DNA of 64,000 nucleotides, taken from the NCBI GenBank assembly GCA_905221605.1, contig CAJNDS010000113.1, positions 1,057,082-1,121,081 of the forward strand, written 5' to 3'. Position 1 is the stretch's first letter, and each line of letters starts with the position of its first letter. The notes under the pieces are model-generated. The model was given only the letters and a program-made list of their open reading frames with translations, was not told the DNA's origin and did not search any database. The translations under genes were made by a program, and so were the position numbers. Source of the DNA: Symbiodinium natans. Its lineage: Eukaryota > Sar > Dinophyceae > Suessiales > Symbiodiniaceae. Positions 33,485 to 44,044 of this stretch are shown piece after piece.

Positions 33485-33720
33485 CTAAACCCTAAACCCT
33501 AAACCCTAAACCCTAAACCCTAAACCCTAAACCCTAAACCCTGCAGGGCTTAGGGTCATAGGGTTTAGTCGCTGCCCTCGCCTGCGTAGTCCAGGGCCCT
33601 CTTCCCCTCCTTATCTCGGAGCTCCTGGCATGCCAATTGGGGTTAGGGTTTAGGGTTTAGGGTTTAGGGTTTAGGGTTATAGGGTTTAGGGTTTAGGGCT
33701 TAGGGTTTAGGGTTTAGGGT
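33485..33720. repeat. Opposed telomere-type arrays around an ankyrin exon
   Basis: CCCTAAA 33485-33545 and TTTAGGG 33640-33720 bracket the exon 33575-33640. Confidence 0.93.
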
Positions 33721-35342
33721 TCCAGCATCTTCGACCTCACAGCACCAGGGTTTAGGGTTTAGGTTTCAGGGTTCCGGGGTTGGATGTTGCGGACAGGGAG
33801 ACGAGTGAAGCTATGCACGATCATGCCATGCATGACACCCCTGAACCCGAAACCCTAAACCCCAATTAAACCCTAAACTCCAAACCCTGAACCCTAAACC
33901 CCAAGCTGGGGCAAGGGAAGATTTTGCAGTTCGTTCGGTCATCCAAGGCACCAGATCCGACTGAGCCGCCAGAAGGTGATCAAGGACCTCGGAGGCCGGG
34001 TTTTGGGTTTAGGGTTTAGGGTTTAGGATTTTTACGGTTTAGGGGCAAGACATCCCAACCCTACTGCCAGAACTTGCTGGACGCGCGGATGAGGCTGCAG
34101 CTGATGGCAAGTGCGACATGCCATTCACATACTCGACCTTACGATGGGACACCAAGCTAAGCCTAGAATGATTGATTTAGCATAGCTGAAGATGGGCCGC
34201 ACAAAGCAAAAATATAAAAAATGTAAAAAAAACTTCCTATGAAGGCAGGTCGACCATTGGAGCAAAGTTGTGCCGAGCTCGCAGGGTGGCATTCTTCTGC
34301 GTCGCCAAGATGAGGGCACTCCGTCCATCTCAGATTTCAACCAAAGGGGGGAGGGGCACTCAACGCGAAACATCATCGAAACATCATGTTGATTCATTCC
34401 TTCTCGGGGGCACTGAGGTCTGTGCCACCGTTTTGTAGATTCACTTCGGCAGCATGGTCCAGCAACGCCTCGCAACGCCCAGACAGCTACCCGGCTACCC
34501 TTGCGAAGCTCCATTTTGCTCTGGGCGCCGCGCGCTCACGGCATCGACATGATCGTCTGCAGCGGCGTACATGAGGGCCGTCATTGCGCCTCCACCCTTG
34601 CGCGGGCAACAGAGCAAAACGGTCTCAGATCGGGGTGGTGTCTTCGGAAACTTCGGACAACGTGATCGTCCTGTTACCTGCGAGACCCCATAGGGAGCGC
34701 AGCAAGTCTTCCCGTCCTTGACGTTGACATTCGCCCGCCCCTGCAGCAGCACCTGTACGGTCTGCGCTGCCCCATTCCTCAGTCGACAAATGATGTGCTA
34801 GGCGTTGCGAGGCACCGTGTTTCAGACATGCATACGTGGGATAACATACAGAACGGAGGGCCATAGTGCATGGGAAGAGTCTTGGCCGCCAGCAAGAGCG
34901 AGTTCATTCCATGCCTAAACGTATGGGCCAAGCTTGACAAGGTCATATGTATGTCCCATATGCCACAACAGCAGCTAAATTAAAACCACCTTGGCTGGTG
35001 CTCGCAACAACAGCCCCTGTTCGAGTCGAGATGCTTCGACTTTTCATCAGGGTTGGCCTGGCCAATACAGATGCTTCACTTGCGTGCAGAGCATCAACGC
35101 CAAAGCAGTGATGACTGGTTGAGGTCGACGTATGCCTGGTGTGCCAGAAGCAGTCGAACTATTTCTCTTGCGTTGCTGTCCGCGGCAAACATCAGCGCTG
35201 TGACGCCATGGTTGCCTTTCAACAACCAACTCCAACTAGCTGCTCCGCCACTGGGGTGTCTGTGTGGGGGGCTCCGGCAGATTAATCTGAGTCCCGAGCT
35301 CTTCAAATTGACATCAGCTCTTCTTTCTAGCAGCAGTCGCAC
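33575..35342 (-). CDS. Ankyrin-repeat protein gene
   Basis: Ankyrin repeats are 33-residue helix-turn-helix binding modules. Exons: 35300-35342 (VRLLLERRADVNLK), about 35115-35215 (NHGVTALMFAADSNAREIVR then LLLAHQAYVDLN), 34717-34780 (AAQTVQVLLQGRANVNVK), 34540-34596 (GGGAMTALMYAAADDHVDA), about 34448-34490 (EALLDHAAEVNLQN), about 34285-34330 (DGRSALILATQKNAT), about 33905-33995 (ASEVLDHLLAAQSDLV) and 33575-33640 (DKEGKRALDYAGEGSD). Fixed ankyrin spacing places introns 35216-35299 as GC-AG and 34597-34716 as GA-AG; the donor after 34540 is GTGAGC. Partner unknown. Upstream exons are not identified. Confidence 0.9.
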
Positions 35343-35677
35343 CTTATGGACACTGGTTCATGACGGAAGTACGTGGGGGCCGGGCCAAAAGCAACGTCAG
35401 TGCACTACCCCTACACCTACGCCAATCACTTGCGGTGGAGCTTCCATCTTCGCGTTGTCCCACTGCGCGGTCCACATGAGGCATGACTGACCAGACCTTG
35501 CGCGAACCAGGGTTTAGGAAGGGTTTGGGTTTAGGATTTAGGTTTTAAGGCTGCGCAACAATCACTCGCACATGGGCTTTGTTGCCACCATGCCTGTCTT
35601 GCTTGTTCACGTCCTTAGTGTGAGCTCGCACTTTCCCAGCATGGTCGTGCATTGACTGTGACTGCGTGTCGAGTTCT

Positions 35678-35945
35678 ACATACATATATATATATATAGA
35701 TATGTCAATAAATAAACAAAAATATATATATATATATATATATATATTTATTTATTTATATCTATATAAGTATATATCGACAGTTTCACATACACATACA
35801 TGTCTATATACATAATAATATAATGTACGTATGTATTAATAACGCACATATGCATTAATAGCGTGTATATCTGCTTTTGCATACATACATACATACATAC
35901 ATACATACATACATGTCTATATATGTATATATATATATATATGTA
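35678..35945. repeat. AT-rich microsatellite block
   Basis: TA, CATA and TTTA repeats over about 270 bases; no gene seen between 35.5 and 36.2 kb. Confidence 0.9.
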
Positions 35946-36309
35946 TAAAGTGCACCATTCAAAATTCTATCTAAGGAACTACCAGGAAGCAATGCTGAGA
36001 AGAGTCCGACCCGACTTTTAGGAGCCTCTCCACCTCTGCCCAGTCCCTTGTGCTCGCGGCCAGAACCAGCGCCATCGCTGCTTTTTTTGTGTTTTTCGCG
36101 TGCGGTTCTTTGGATCGTCTAAGAGGTGCACAGGTAACATGTGCTTACTACTTGTTTTTGAGGAGGGACGGCAAGGCAATTTGCCTTCGGAGGTAGATGT
36201 TGAACTCTAAAATCTAAAATCTATACAGTCCACCTTGCTTATGTTGCATTTTTTACAGTACGATACCCACGCTGGTTGGACACAGAGAGAGAGAGAGAGA
36301 GAGAGAGAT

Positions 36310-36655
36310 GTACATGCAAATGTTGGGCATAGCAAGGTTCTCGGCAGTTCTCACAGAGCTGAACGGCGGAACAGAAGCAGTGTGTCGAGCAAACGTCGGC
36401 CACTTCAGAAACCAGAGACTTGCAGTTGCATTCCCCGCACTTGCTGCAAAGAATGGCTGGCTCTTAGTAGGGAATGAGGGAACGAGGTACCCTATATGAT
36501 CCCTTAAAGGGTATACATATATATGTATATATATATATATATACATATACTTATATGGGGCCCTCATTCCCTCATTCCCTACTAAGAACCAGGGGACCAA
36601 GGCGCAGTCAGTTCGCGCCTGGGCGTCAGCGCGCAGCGAAAAGCAGCACACCACT
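36310..36655 (-). CDS. Cysteine-rich protein exons flanking a family B element
   Basis: After the element (about 36310-36456) one minus frame reads ILCSKCGECNCKSLVSEV, then VCSTHCFCSAVQLCENCREP: eleven Cys in about 45 residues, suggesting a zinc-binding or disulfide domain. The block CSKCGECNCK slightly recalls the start of a Sprouty domain (weak). Before the element (about 36593-36645) the frame reads CALTPRRELTAPWSP. Taking the element as a GT-AG intron joins the two in phase 1 without a stop. It could be the C-terminal part of the NADAR gene upstream or a separate gene. Confidence 0.42.
36457..36592. mobile_element. Family B element between cysteine-rich exons
   Basis: CTGGCTCTTAGTAGGGAATG to CATTCCCTACTAAGAACCAG with an AT microsatellite in the loop. 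As an intron, GT and AG sit exactly in the TIR ends. Confidence 0.8.
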
Positions 36656-37020
36656 ACAGCGCCGCGGTTAAGGGTTTGGGGTTTGGGGTTTAGGGTTGAA
36701 TGCCACCAAGAAGCAAAGCAAATTCCGTCAGTTAGCGGCCTGGAGCCAAAGTGGATAAAGCACACGCGGTCTGAGAGTTCGTGGCGTGGGACATGGATCC
36801 GTTTCCACACTCAGCTTTGCCCGCCTCAAAGGAGGTATAGGGATGAGCCAGTCGATTCCTGCAAGCGGGTTGCAGAGTTGCGCGGGAAAACGTCAAGCCC
36901 ACAGAAGCTCTCTAGTGCAAGTTGGAACCCTGTGACGCGTGGACTCTTTTAAGCATGAGCACCAACAGTCTCGCTGACATGGCGCTGCCCTTCAGTCTCC
37001 TGGCTGAGACTATCTCCTTC

Positions 37021-37984
37021 CTGCTTGGCAAGTGTGTCCCTCACTTCCGTGAGGACTTTCCCAAACAAGTTCTTGCCGCTTCCATCGCCACCGTCGCCCC
37101 ACTCCGCATCAGCACAGTGCTCCACAAATATGGCCTCACGGGGTATGTCCTGCAACAGCCTCCGCCGTAGGTCTTCGTGCTGTGAGAACTTTGCCAGCAC
37201 AGCAGTCCTGATCTCTGTCATCCGTGCTTTAGCCGTGCATTGGAGACTCTGACAAAAAAGATGAGTACACAGCTCCCTAGACTCTAAACCCTGAATTCCA
37301 TAAACATGTCGAAAATTACAAAAGTCCTTGGTTTTGCCCGGAACTGCATCTGAAACCTTGTGCTTAAACCGCATGAGATGTGGGCCTCATGACGGCGTAC
37401 TTCACCTGCTCCCAGTCACTTCTCAGCCTCCCAGAACGGCCCAAGCGCTTCGCCTCGAAATTGCTCTCCACGGAATCCTGAGTCTGAGTTGTGCTTTAAA
37501 CCCTTTGAAAACTATTTACGAATCAGCTCCCTTCTGAGGCAAGAATGGAACTTAAACTTAAACATTATCCCAAAGCACAACCCAGAATCTGCCGGTAAAC
37601 TTCGGATGCGCTCCATAAGCTCGGGGCAGGTGCTAAGGAATTTCTGTGCCTGGAAGTAGTGCTCCGTGCTGGGCCACTGGAGCCCTTCTATCCTCGGATG
37701 GCCCCTTAGCAAACCTTCTGAAAGATATTCCTCAATATGATCCTCTTAAACCTAATAAGGGAAAAGATGATCCTCTTAAACAGAATGAGGGAAGATGCAA
37801 ACTGTCCCAAGGGCCTACCTAGCATCTCGATTGGGTAGCCGGCACAGCATAGGTTGTCCAACCACCGGAGCTCGGGAATCTGGCCGGAGAAATGGATGAT
37901 CGGCTTTGCTCCAGCTGTTCGCGCCATGGCTGCCATGGTGCCATGCCGTGTTGCGGAATGATCGAACCGTGTAAGGGCCAAGGT
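37021..37984 (-). CDS. NADAR-domain protein (YbiA-like)
   Basis: NADAR proteins act on NAD/ADP-ribose-linked or related N-glycosidic substrates; bacterial YbiA works on riboflavin intermediates. Exons: 37827-37984 (PIIHFSGQIPELRWLDNL), 37590-37692 (GLQWPSTEHYFQAQKFL), 37386-37477 (EAKRLGRSGRLRSDWEQVKY) and 37021-37207 (TAVLAKFSQHEDLRRRLLQ, GKNLFGKVLTEVRDTL). The signature W(P)xxEHYFQAQKF and the C-terminal GxNxxGxxLxxVR are intact. Consensus spacing fixes three introns: GA-AG (37693-37826), GA-AG (37478-37589) and GC-AG (37208-37385). The first two repeat GAT and GATTC at both ends. The start and end of the gene are unresolved; 37016-37020 could be another GA donor. Confidence 0.92.
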
Positions 37985-38104
37985 CTGAAAAGCACACGAA
38001 GTCAACACCAGCATCTGGAAAATGGACTTTGGGTAATGCCCACTACACGACTACGCGATGAGGTAACCCTAAACCCTAAACCCTAAACCCTAAACCCAAT
38101 TGAG

Positions 38105-38500
38105 AAGCTCGAGGTCGCCGCCTGGGCTGCCGAAGATCTGCGCCATGTTGCTCATGCCGCTGCCCTGATCGAAGGGGTTGGGCCTGTCATGGTCGATCGC
38201 ATATGGTCAGGTTTAGGGTTTAGGGTTCAGGGTTCAGGGTTTAGGGTCATGAGCAGCAAGCCGAATACTTGGAGGTTCATGGTACCTAGTAACCCAATTG
38301 TTTACCCTTTTGGGGGTACTGAAGGGGCTTGTATGTGGGTTATAACTACACTTATCACGGGTTGCTAAGTACCCTGAACCTCCAGGTAGCATCCAAGGGC
38401 CCTGCATGTTGTCGTAGTTGGATTCAATCATAGTCACATTGTCCAGCAGGTTTGGCAACTGAGACGGGACGCCAAGGGATCGCAGCCATGAGTGAATTTT
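38105..38500 (-). CDS. Unidentified exons split by a family D element
   Basis: About 38388-38500 reads SWLRSLGVPSQLPNLLDNVT and MIESNYDNMQGPWMLP. Excising the family D element as GA-AG (GAGGTTC to CCAAG) joins it in frame to VFGLLLMT near 38250-38268. About 38105-38195 reads DRPNPFDQGSGMSNMAQIFG then SPGGDLELLNW. Separated by a telomere-like array. Family unknown. Confidence 0.5.
38269..38388. mobile_element. Family D foldback element, likely intron
   Basis: CTTGGAGGTTCATGGTACCT to AAGTACCCTGAACCTCCAGG. GA-AG excision on the gene strand keeps the frame. Confidence 0.7.
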
Positions 38501-39039
38501 CACGTGTCACTCCGTCTGATGACATCTGTGAATGTCTAACGACGAGTGCATAGTTGACCTGCCCTTTCATCGCACTCAGTAACCAGGGCGTATCTCAGGC
38601 TTGCACATGGGAGCAATTGAGAGGTACAAGCAAGGCGTTCGCCGCCATGACCACGCATCCCAACAGCAGGAATTGGAAAACATAGGTGTCATCTAGGCCT
38701 CAGTGAAGGCTTGAACTTTCAGCCTTGAGATGATTTCGACTTTAAGTTCTTCGAGATTGTCTGCCAATTCTGGGGGAGAATTTCTTACAGGAAGCCGCAG
38801 CTTCACCCCCCCCCCCCCCCCTCCATGCTGGCAAGAAGCTCGCCGCCTGCAATGCAAGTCTTACTGTCAAACACTGCGCTGCATCTGCGCTGTCACAAAA
38901 GAAGCCCCACATGCTAATGTGATCAGAAAGCGAAGCAAGAACCGTTTGCCTGCTCATATCTGTACGAAGTCCAGTGGCTGTTCTTGTCCGGCCTTATCAC
39001 GTCATTCCAAAATATACCCGTGCATGAGTTGTGGACAGC

Positions 39040-39590
39040 AGCAACCTTCAGCAGCCTTCGCAAACATGGGTGGTAGCATAGCAACGGACCAGAACTGCCA
39101 CTTGTCCTTGAAGTAGATCTTCAGAGGCAAACCTGCACGGCAGCATGTTGCTGGATGTGGCGTGCACTGGTGCATCAACACGCTCGCCTGAATCTTCGCC
39201 TATGTAGCAGAAGCCTTTGCAGGTCTTCCTCAGAGATCGAAGTCTGCTTCTCTTCGAAAGCTCAGCTCAGGCGAAATACAGCACGTCAGCCGTCCATCCA
39301 TTTTGGGGATCCGCACATCCCGGCACATTTTTCTTTGGCCTCGGGGATGGTCATCATTGCTTCCTCGGGGGTCGGCGGCTTGAACGTGTCAGACCATGTC
39401 AGATCTACGCGACCTGGGCATTTCCCAAAAATAGGGGTACCCATTTTGGTAGTAGAATCCCCTTGAAGGGACCCCCCCAAGAAGGGTACCCCCCATTTTG
39501 GGGAACTCCCACATTGAGGCAAGTCTCTAGCACATTGCTGCCGGCAGGAAGATAGCCTTGACATGCGCTGTGCACCCATGCCAGGACAAA
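39040..39590 (-). CDS. Unidentified gene, intron placed at a family G element
   Basis: Exon 39513-39590 (RLSSCRQQCARDLPQ) and exon about 39292-39413 (VDLTWSDTFKPPTPEEAMM, PEAKEKCAGMCGSPKWMD) join in phase 1 when 39414-39512 is removed as a GT-AG intron; the codon formed is Cys. Another block at about 39040-39125 reads IYFKDKWQFWSVAMLPPMFA. Possibly Cys-containing enzyme; no family recognised. Confidence 0.6.
39414..39512. mobile_element. Family G element as exact intron
   Basis: Foldback GGGTACCCATTTTGGTAG with CCCCCATTTTGGGG-type stems; boundaries are GT and AG on the gene strand with in-frame exons. Confidence 0.75.
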
Positions 39591-39835
39591 GGTTTAGGGT
39601 TTAGGGTTTAGGGTTTAGGGTTTAGGGTTTAGGGTTTAGCTTCCCGCCCACCTGAAGACAGACTCAGAACTGTCAACATCTGCAGCTTTGACAAGGTGCC
39701 CGAGTGCTTGGTAAAAGAAGGCCCGTATGTCAAGTCACCGTCCATGCGCAGGACCTACACAGGAGAGTCCCATAGTCGCATGTTTCGACTCGCCAAAAAT
39801 CAACTCCCACAACTCTGCATGCGCAAGCATCCTCA

Positions 39836-40200
39836 GCTCCCGTCGGACGACAGGCAAGTCAGCAGATCGGGTAAAATAGTGCTCAGCGCAATGAAGCTAG
39901 CCTCAGAGGACACATGTCGAGCTTCGTGCTGCCTTCCGGCGCCACAGGCACGAAGTCTTAAGATGTCAGAAGACCTATGTTGCTGACTGGTCCTTAATCG
40001 GGAATCAGGAAATTAGGTGCCCTATGGCCCCCCTTTCGAAACCCTTTATGGGATTATGTTGGCACCTGACTCCCTAATTCCCGACTAAGAACCAGCAAGC
40101 TTGCTCGTGGTTAAGGCGGCTGAGTCGCAAGTCCAGCATAAATGCCTCGGTATCAACTTCTGCACACATTGTTTTGCGGACTTCCTTCTTGCTTTTCGGA
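39836..40200 (-). CDS. Unidentified gene split by a family B element
   Basis: Exon about 40094-40200 reads EVRKTMCAEVDTEAFMLDLR then LSRLNHEQAC. Treating the family B element (39987-40095) as a GT-AG intron from its TIR ends joins it in phase 2 to HRSSDILRLRACGAGRQHEA, open for about 50 codons. A second frame of the downstream block (EHYFTRSADLPVVRRELRML) is also protein-like, so the downstream frame is not certain. It may be the end of the palmitoyltransferase gene upstream. Confidence 0.45.
39987..40095. mobile_element. Family B element, likely intron
   Basis: CTGGTCCTTAATCGGGAATC to ATTCCCGACTAAGAACCAG. GT-AG from the TIR ends joins open frames in phase 2. Confidence 0.75.
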
Positions 40201-40213
40201 CCTTTCGCGTGGG

Positions 40214-40303
40214 TTTCCTAAACTAGGGTCCTTTTTGGGTACCCATGAGAAGGCAGCACCCCTTTAAGAAGGGACCCTAATCTAGAGAGCTACCCACATG
40301 AAG
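40214..40303. repeat. Family F foldback element
   Basis: ACTAGGGTCCTTTTTGGGTA and the inverse AAGGGACCCTAATCTAGAG; similar to 51419-51533. Confidence 0.6.
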
Positions 40304-40324
40304 TAGGGCTTGTATTCCTTGCAT

Positions 40325-40445
40325 CCCAAGAAGGACACCCAATATATATACACTCACCAGTCTTAAAAAAGGAACCTTATATACACTCAATATATATATA
40401 TACACACTAGTATTAAAAAAGGAACCTTATATACACTCACCAATA
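40325..40445. repeat. Tandem duplicated foldback remnant
   Basis: AAAAAAGGAACCTTATATAC plus ACTCACCAAT occurs twice here and again near 45090-45140. Confidence 0.7.
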
Positions 40446-41759
40446 ATAACTCTCAGTCAAGCCGCCGAGCAGTGTGAAATACTTGTGGTTGTGCATGCCA
40501 ACACCTTAGCCGGCCAAGATGGCAATCACAGCATTCCTGAGGAATTTAAATTTGTTTTGGCTTTATGCGCATTATATAGGGGATTAAGGGCACCTTATAG
40601 TGCAATTTATATTTTTATGGCTTTATAAGGATTGCAGAGGGGATTGAGGGTAAAACAAATTAACACAATGTTCAAACTTACCCGTCTCATGATCGGTGCC
40701 AAGGCACAGTTGTTTATCCATGGGCAATGGTGGTCCATTCGCCTTGTGTGGAAGGTCTACAATGTGTCGGACATGCACCGCAAAATCCTCCCAACACTGG
40801 GTCAGACATGCACCCGATGCCCCAGTTATGCCCAGTTGCAGGATACATCTTCTGCAAAAGTGACAGTGGTGAGCCCGCTCAGGCCGAATGATGTTGCACT
40901 TTTTGCATCTCGTCGCCTGTCGGAGGACAAGACAAAATGTACTATCAGATCATGATATGATTATATGTTTATATTATGCTATTGCTATATTGTTGGATTG
41001 CGCGAATACTATTCATATTCGTCTATCAGTACATTGTTATAGTCCTTGTATATTGTCTTACTAACATCTTACTAATAATCTGGCCTGCCTGTATAGTAGT
41101 ATACCATTATAGCACTTCCAAGTAGTTATAGCACACAAAAGCACAGCTGGCAAAAGCCGTGTGTGTGTGTGTGTGTGTGTGTGTTTTTGCATCCGGGCTT
41201 GGGGAGAAAGCCGTGTGTTGAACCCTAAACCCTAAACCCTAAACCCTAAACCCTAAACCCTAAACCCGGGCCTTGCTTGGCTGCCACTCGGCTCTTGGGT
41301 TGGCCACGGGAAGCTGCTTCTCAACTCGCTCGACGAAGCTGAGCCAACGCTCCTTGCACCATTCTCGGGTTTAGGGCTTAGGGGTTTAGGGGCTTTCTGG
41401 GGTTAGGGGGTTTAGGGTTTAGGGATTTGTTTTTTAGGGTTTAGGGCTTTGGGAGTTTTGGGTTTAGGGCGCCAGGGATCAACGAAAGCAATCGCCAATG
41501 GAACTCTAAGCCGGATGAGTCTTTTCCTGCGCTTTGCTCGAAGAGAGGCCCCCCCGACGACGCAAAGCCCTAAACCCTAAACCCTAAAACCCCAAACCCC
41601 AAACCCCAAACCCTAAACCCTAAACCCTGCACCCTACCCTAAACCCTAAACCCTAAACCCTGAACGGCTGGTGCGGCCCAAGCCACTGGGACCGAGCCAG
41701 GGTCCGCCAGGGTCGCAGCAACATAGCTGAAAAGCCCCAAGATGTAGAAGAAGTTAAAC
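40440..41759 (-). CDS. DHHC-type protein S-palmitoyltransferase
   Basis: Integral membrane enzyme that transfers palmitate to protein Cys through an autoacylated DHHC Cys. Exons: 41666-41759 (FNFFYILGLFSYVAATLAD, a membrane helix, then the DPG motif as DPGSVPVAW), 41266-41367 (EWCKERWLSFVERVEKQL), 40840-40916 (CKKCNIIRPERAHHCHFCRR), 40708-40742 (RMDHHCPWINN) and about 40440-40504 (VGMHNHKYFTLL). Joined, the CRD has all zinc-ligand Cys/His and the DHHCPWINNCVGxxNxxYF core. Introns: 40917-41265 GT-AG with the donor made by a telomere repeat (GTTTAGGG), 40743-40839 GC-AG and 40505-40707 GT-AG. The first and last membrane helices were not found; the 35-nt DHHC exon is very small. Confidence 0.93.
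41218..41265 (-). repeat. CCCTAAA array providing a DHHC-gene donor
   Basis: Six heptamers abutting exon 41266-41367; GTTTAGGG on the gene strand is the 5' splice site. A copy of AAAGCCGTGTGT lies on each side of the adjoining GT repeat (41154, 41208). Confidence 0.93.
41568..41663 (-). repeat. CCCTAAA array next to a DHHC exon
   Basis: Heptamers with CCCCAAA and CCCTGAA variants; exon 41666-41759 ends beside it, donor GTTCAGGG. Confidence 0.92.
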
Positions 41760-41999
41760 CTGAGCTTTGTTCTGCTCTGCTCTGCGTTTGAGGCGCTTAA
41801 GTTACAGGGTTCTTAGAGGGAGGGGGGGTGTAGGGTTTGGGGTTCGGGGTTTGGGGTTTGGGGTTTAGGCTTTGGGGTATAGGGTTTGGGGTTTGGGGGG
41901 TTCGTGAGGGCTGGGTATCTGAGGCACTTGGGGGAAGCTCTTAGAGCCTTAGGGAGTAGTGGGGAGTAGTAGGGAACCTTCGAGGTTCCGTACCCCCCT

Positions 42000-42085
42000 A
42001 ACCCTAAACCCTAAACCCTAAACCCTAAACCCTAAACCCTAAACCCTAAACCCTAAACCCTAAACCCTAAACCCTAAACCCTAAC
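42000..42085 (-). repeat. CCCTAAA interstitial array
   Basis: Twelve perfect heptamers. Confidence 0.95.
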
Positions 42086-42109
42086 CCCTCTCCCTTAAGA
42101 ACCTTTTGA

Positions 42110-42390
42110 CTAAGGGGACATCTTGGCCTCCCGGCATCACTGCAAAAGGGAGGACGAAATTCTCCTTACCAGCTGCTTGGAGTATCCTCCGGGGCAAAAA
42201 AAAATCGTCCAAAGACAAGGAGGGCTTGGTGCACGCGATCTGCAAGCAGTCAGGGTTTAGGGTTTAAGGTTTAGGGTTTAGGGTTCTCTGGCCCGTGTCC
42301 TGGAAAGAAAAACGGCGTTGTAGGCATAGCCTCCCTGAGCAATTCCCTCACTCTCGGCATCCGTGCTCTTGAGGCCAGATGTTTGACTCG
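42110..42390 (-). CDS. Unidentified exons
   Basis: About 42290-42390 reads SGLKSTDAESEGIAQGGYAY then NAVFLSRTRA; about 42105-42190 reads QAAGKENFVLPFAVMPGGQD. Protein-like minus-strand frames between telomere-like arrays, upstream of the DHHC gene and perhaps its N-terminal exons. Confidence 0.35.
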
Positions 42391-42659
42391 CAGTTTAGGG
42401 TTTAGGGTTTAGGGTTTAGGGTTTGGGGTATAGGGTTTAGGGTTTAGGGAGTGCTGCCCAGTAGCATAGACAAATAGAACAACCGCAAAGCTTTTCGTCA
42501 GAATGATGATCAGCTGCGCGACCTGACCAAAGCCCCCGTTGCAAGCGTGCGGTCATTATGGCGACTCGTGCGTGCACCACACTCTGCCGACCCTAAACCC
42601 TATAAACCCTATAAACCCTATAAGTCCTTTAAACCCTATAAACCCTTTAAACCCTAATG

Positions 42660-43385
42660 TTGCACCCGCAATATTCTAGGGGGACGCTATTATGAAAAGT
42701 TTTCCGGCTATTCAGGATCTGGACCCTTTGTTTTGGGGGTCCGCTATAATGAAAAGATTTCGGGCCGGGCCTGTTTTTTTGAGGGTGTCAGGAAGGCATA
42801 AGCTTCTCGAGAAAGAGAGATACTTGAAGCCTGAAGCCTCGACCTGTCCAGGATCTCCGACAATCTTCTTTTTTCAGGGCGCCTTTTCTTTATAAATTCC
42901 TTACTTAAAACTAGATGATTCCATAGGCGAATCATATCCGGAAAGGGGGTACCTTACGGAGGCCTCCGGACACACTTTAATACCTTTGTTTGGGGGCCCG
43001 CTATAATGCAAGTCTCCCGGGGCCAGGGGCTCAGTCCTTCGGTTTTCAGGAAGGCATAAGCTTTCTCGAGAAGGAGGGATACTTGAAGCCCTCCTCGACC
43101 TGTCCAGGATCTCCGACAATCTTCTTTTTTCAGGGCGCCTTTTCTTTATAAATTCCTTACTTAAAACTAGATGATTCCATAGGCGAATCATATCCGGAAA
43201 GGGGGTACCTTACGGAGGCCTCCGGACACACTTTAATACCTTTGTTTGGGGGCCCGCTATAATGCAAGTCTCCCGGGGCCCGGGGCTCAGTCCTTCGGTT
43301 TTCAGGAAGGCATAAGCTTTCTCGAGAAGAAGGGATACTTGAAGCCTGAAGCCTCGACCTTTCCAGGGTCGCGGGGTAGCTTAGG
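42660..43385. repeat. Tandem repeat of about 256 bp, nearly three copies
   Basis: Blocks beginning with CCCGCTATAATGCAAGTCTC (and a variant) recur with a period of 256-259 bases; copies two and three are almost identical. Minus-strand frames repeat the same peptide, so these ORFs are by-products. Confidence 0.9.
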
Positions 43386-44044
43386 GAGGCTCCGGACCCC
43401 CCCCCCCCCCGACTGTTTGGGGTCTTTTTTATTCAGGCTCGCGACTGTTGAGGGGGGGGGGGGGGGGGTTACATTATTAAAGCAGGTCCAACATTAAAAC
43501 CCTGTAAACCCTATAAACCCTAAACCCGAACCCTAAACCCTGAACCCTGAACCCTAAACCCCGATGAGGCGGTGGCATCCACTGAGCTGGTTGCGTCCGG
43601 CGATGGCTCTGGTGCGTGCCTCGCCTCCTGTGAGACGTTGGGGGCGCTTGACTCCAAGAATCGCCCCAAACCCTAAACCCTAAACCCTAAACCCTTTTTT
43701 GAACCCGGACTTGCTGACTGCCAGGAAACGGAGGGCGAGATGAGACAACTCCCATGATATTCATGAGACAAAAGCATGCGATTAGGCGACTACTGTCCAT
43801 GTTGGAATGTGGGCTCAAGGTATCTCGTCCGTTTTCGGGACCTCGTTCCTCCTTGCTTCGCGTTCGGCCCGTCTCTGCACTTTGAAAGCCAATCTCTGAG
43901 ATCTATGCTGCTCCCTCACGAGTCCCAAGTCTGTTGAAACCCTAAACCCTAAACCCTAACGAGACCAGATGCTTGACCCTAATTAAACCCTCAAACCCTA
44001 AAATCCTAAACCCTGAAGCCCTGAAACCCCTAAACCCGCAGAGC

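Noticed and set aside
42744-43191. Two near-identical minus-strand ORFs starting MIRLWNHLVL
   Set aside because: They come from copies of the 256-bp tandem repeat; not counted as paralogous genes.
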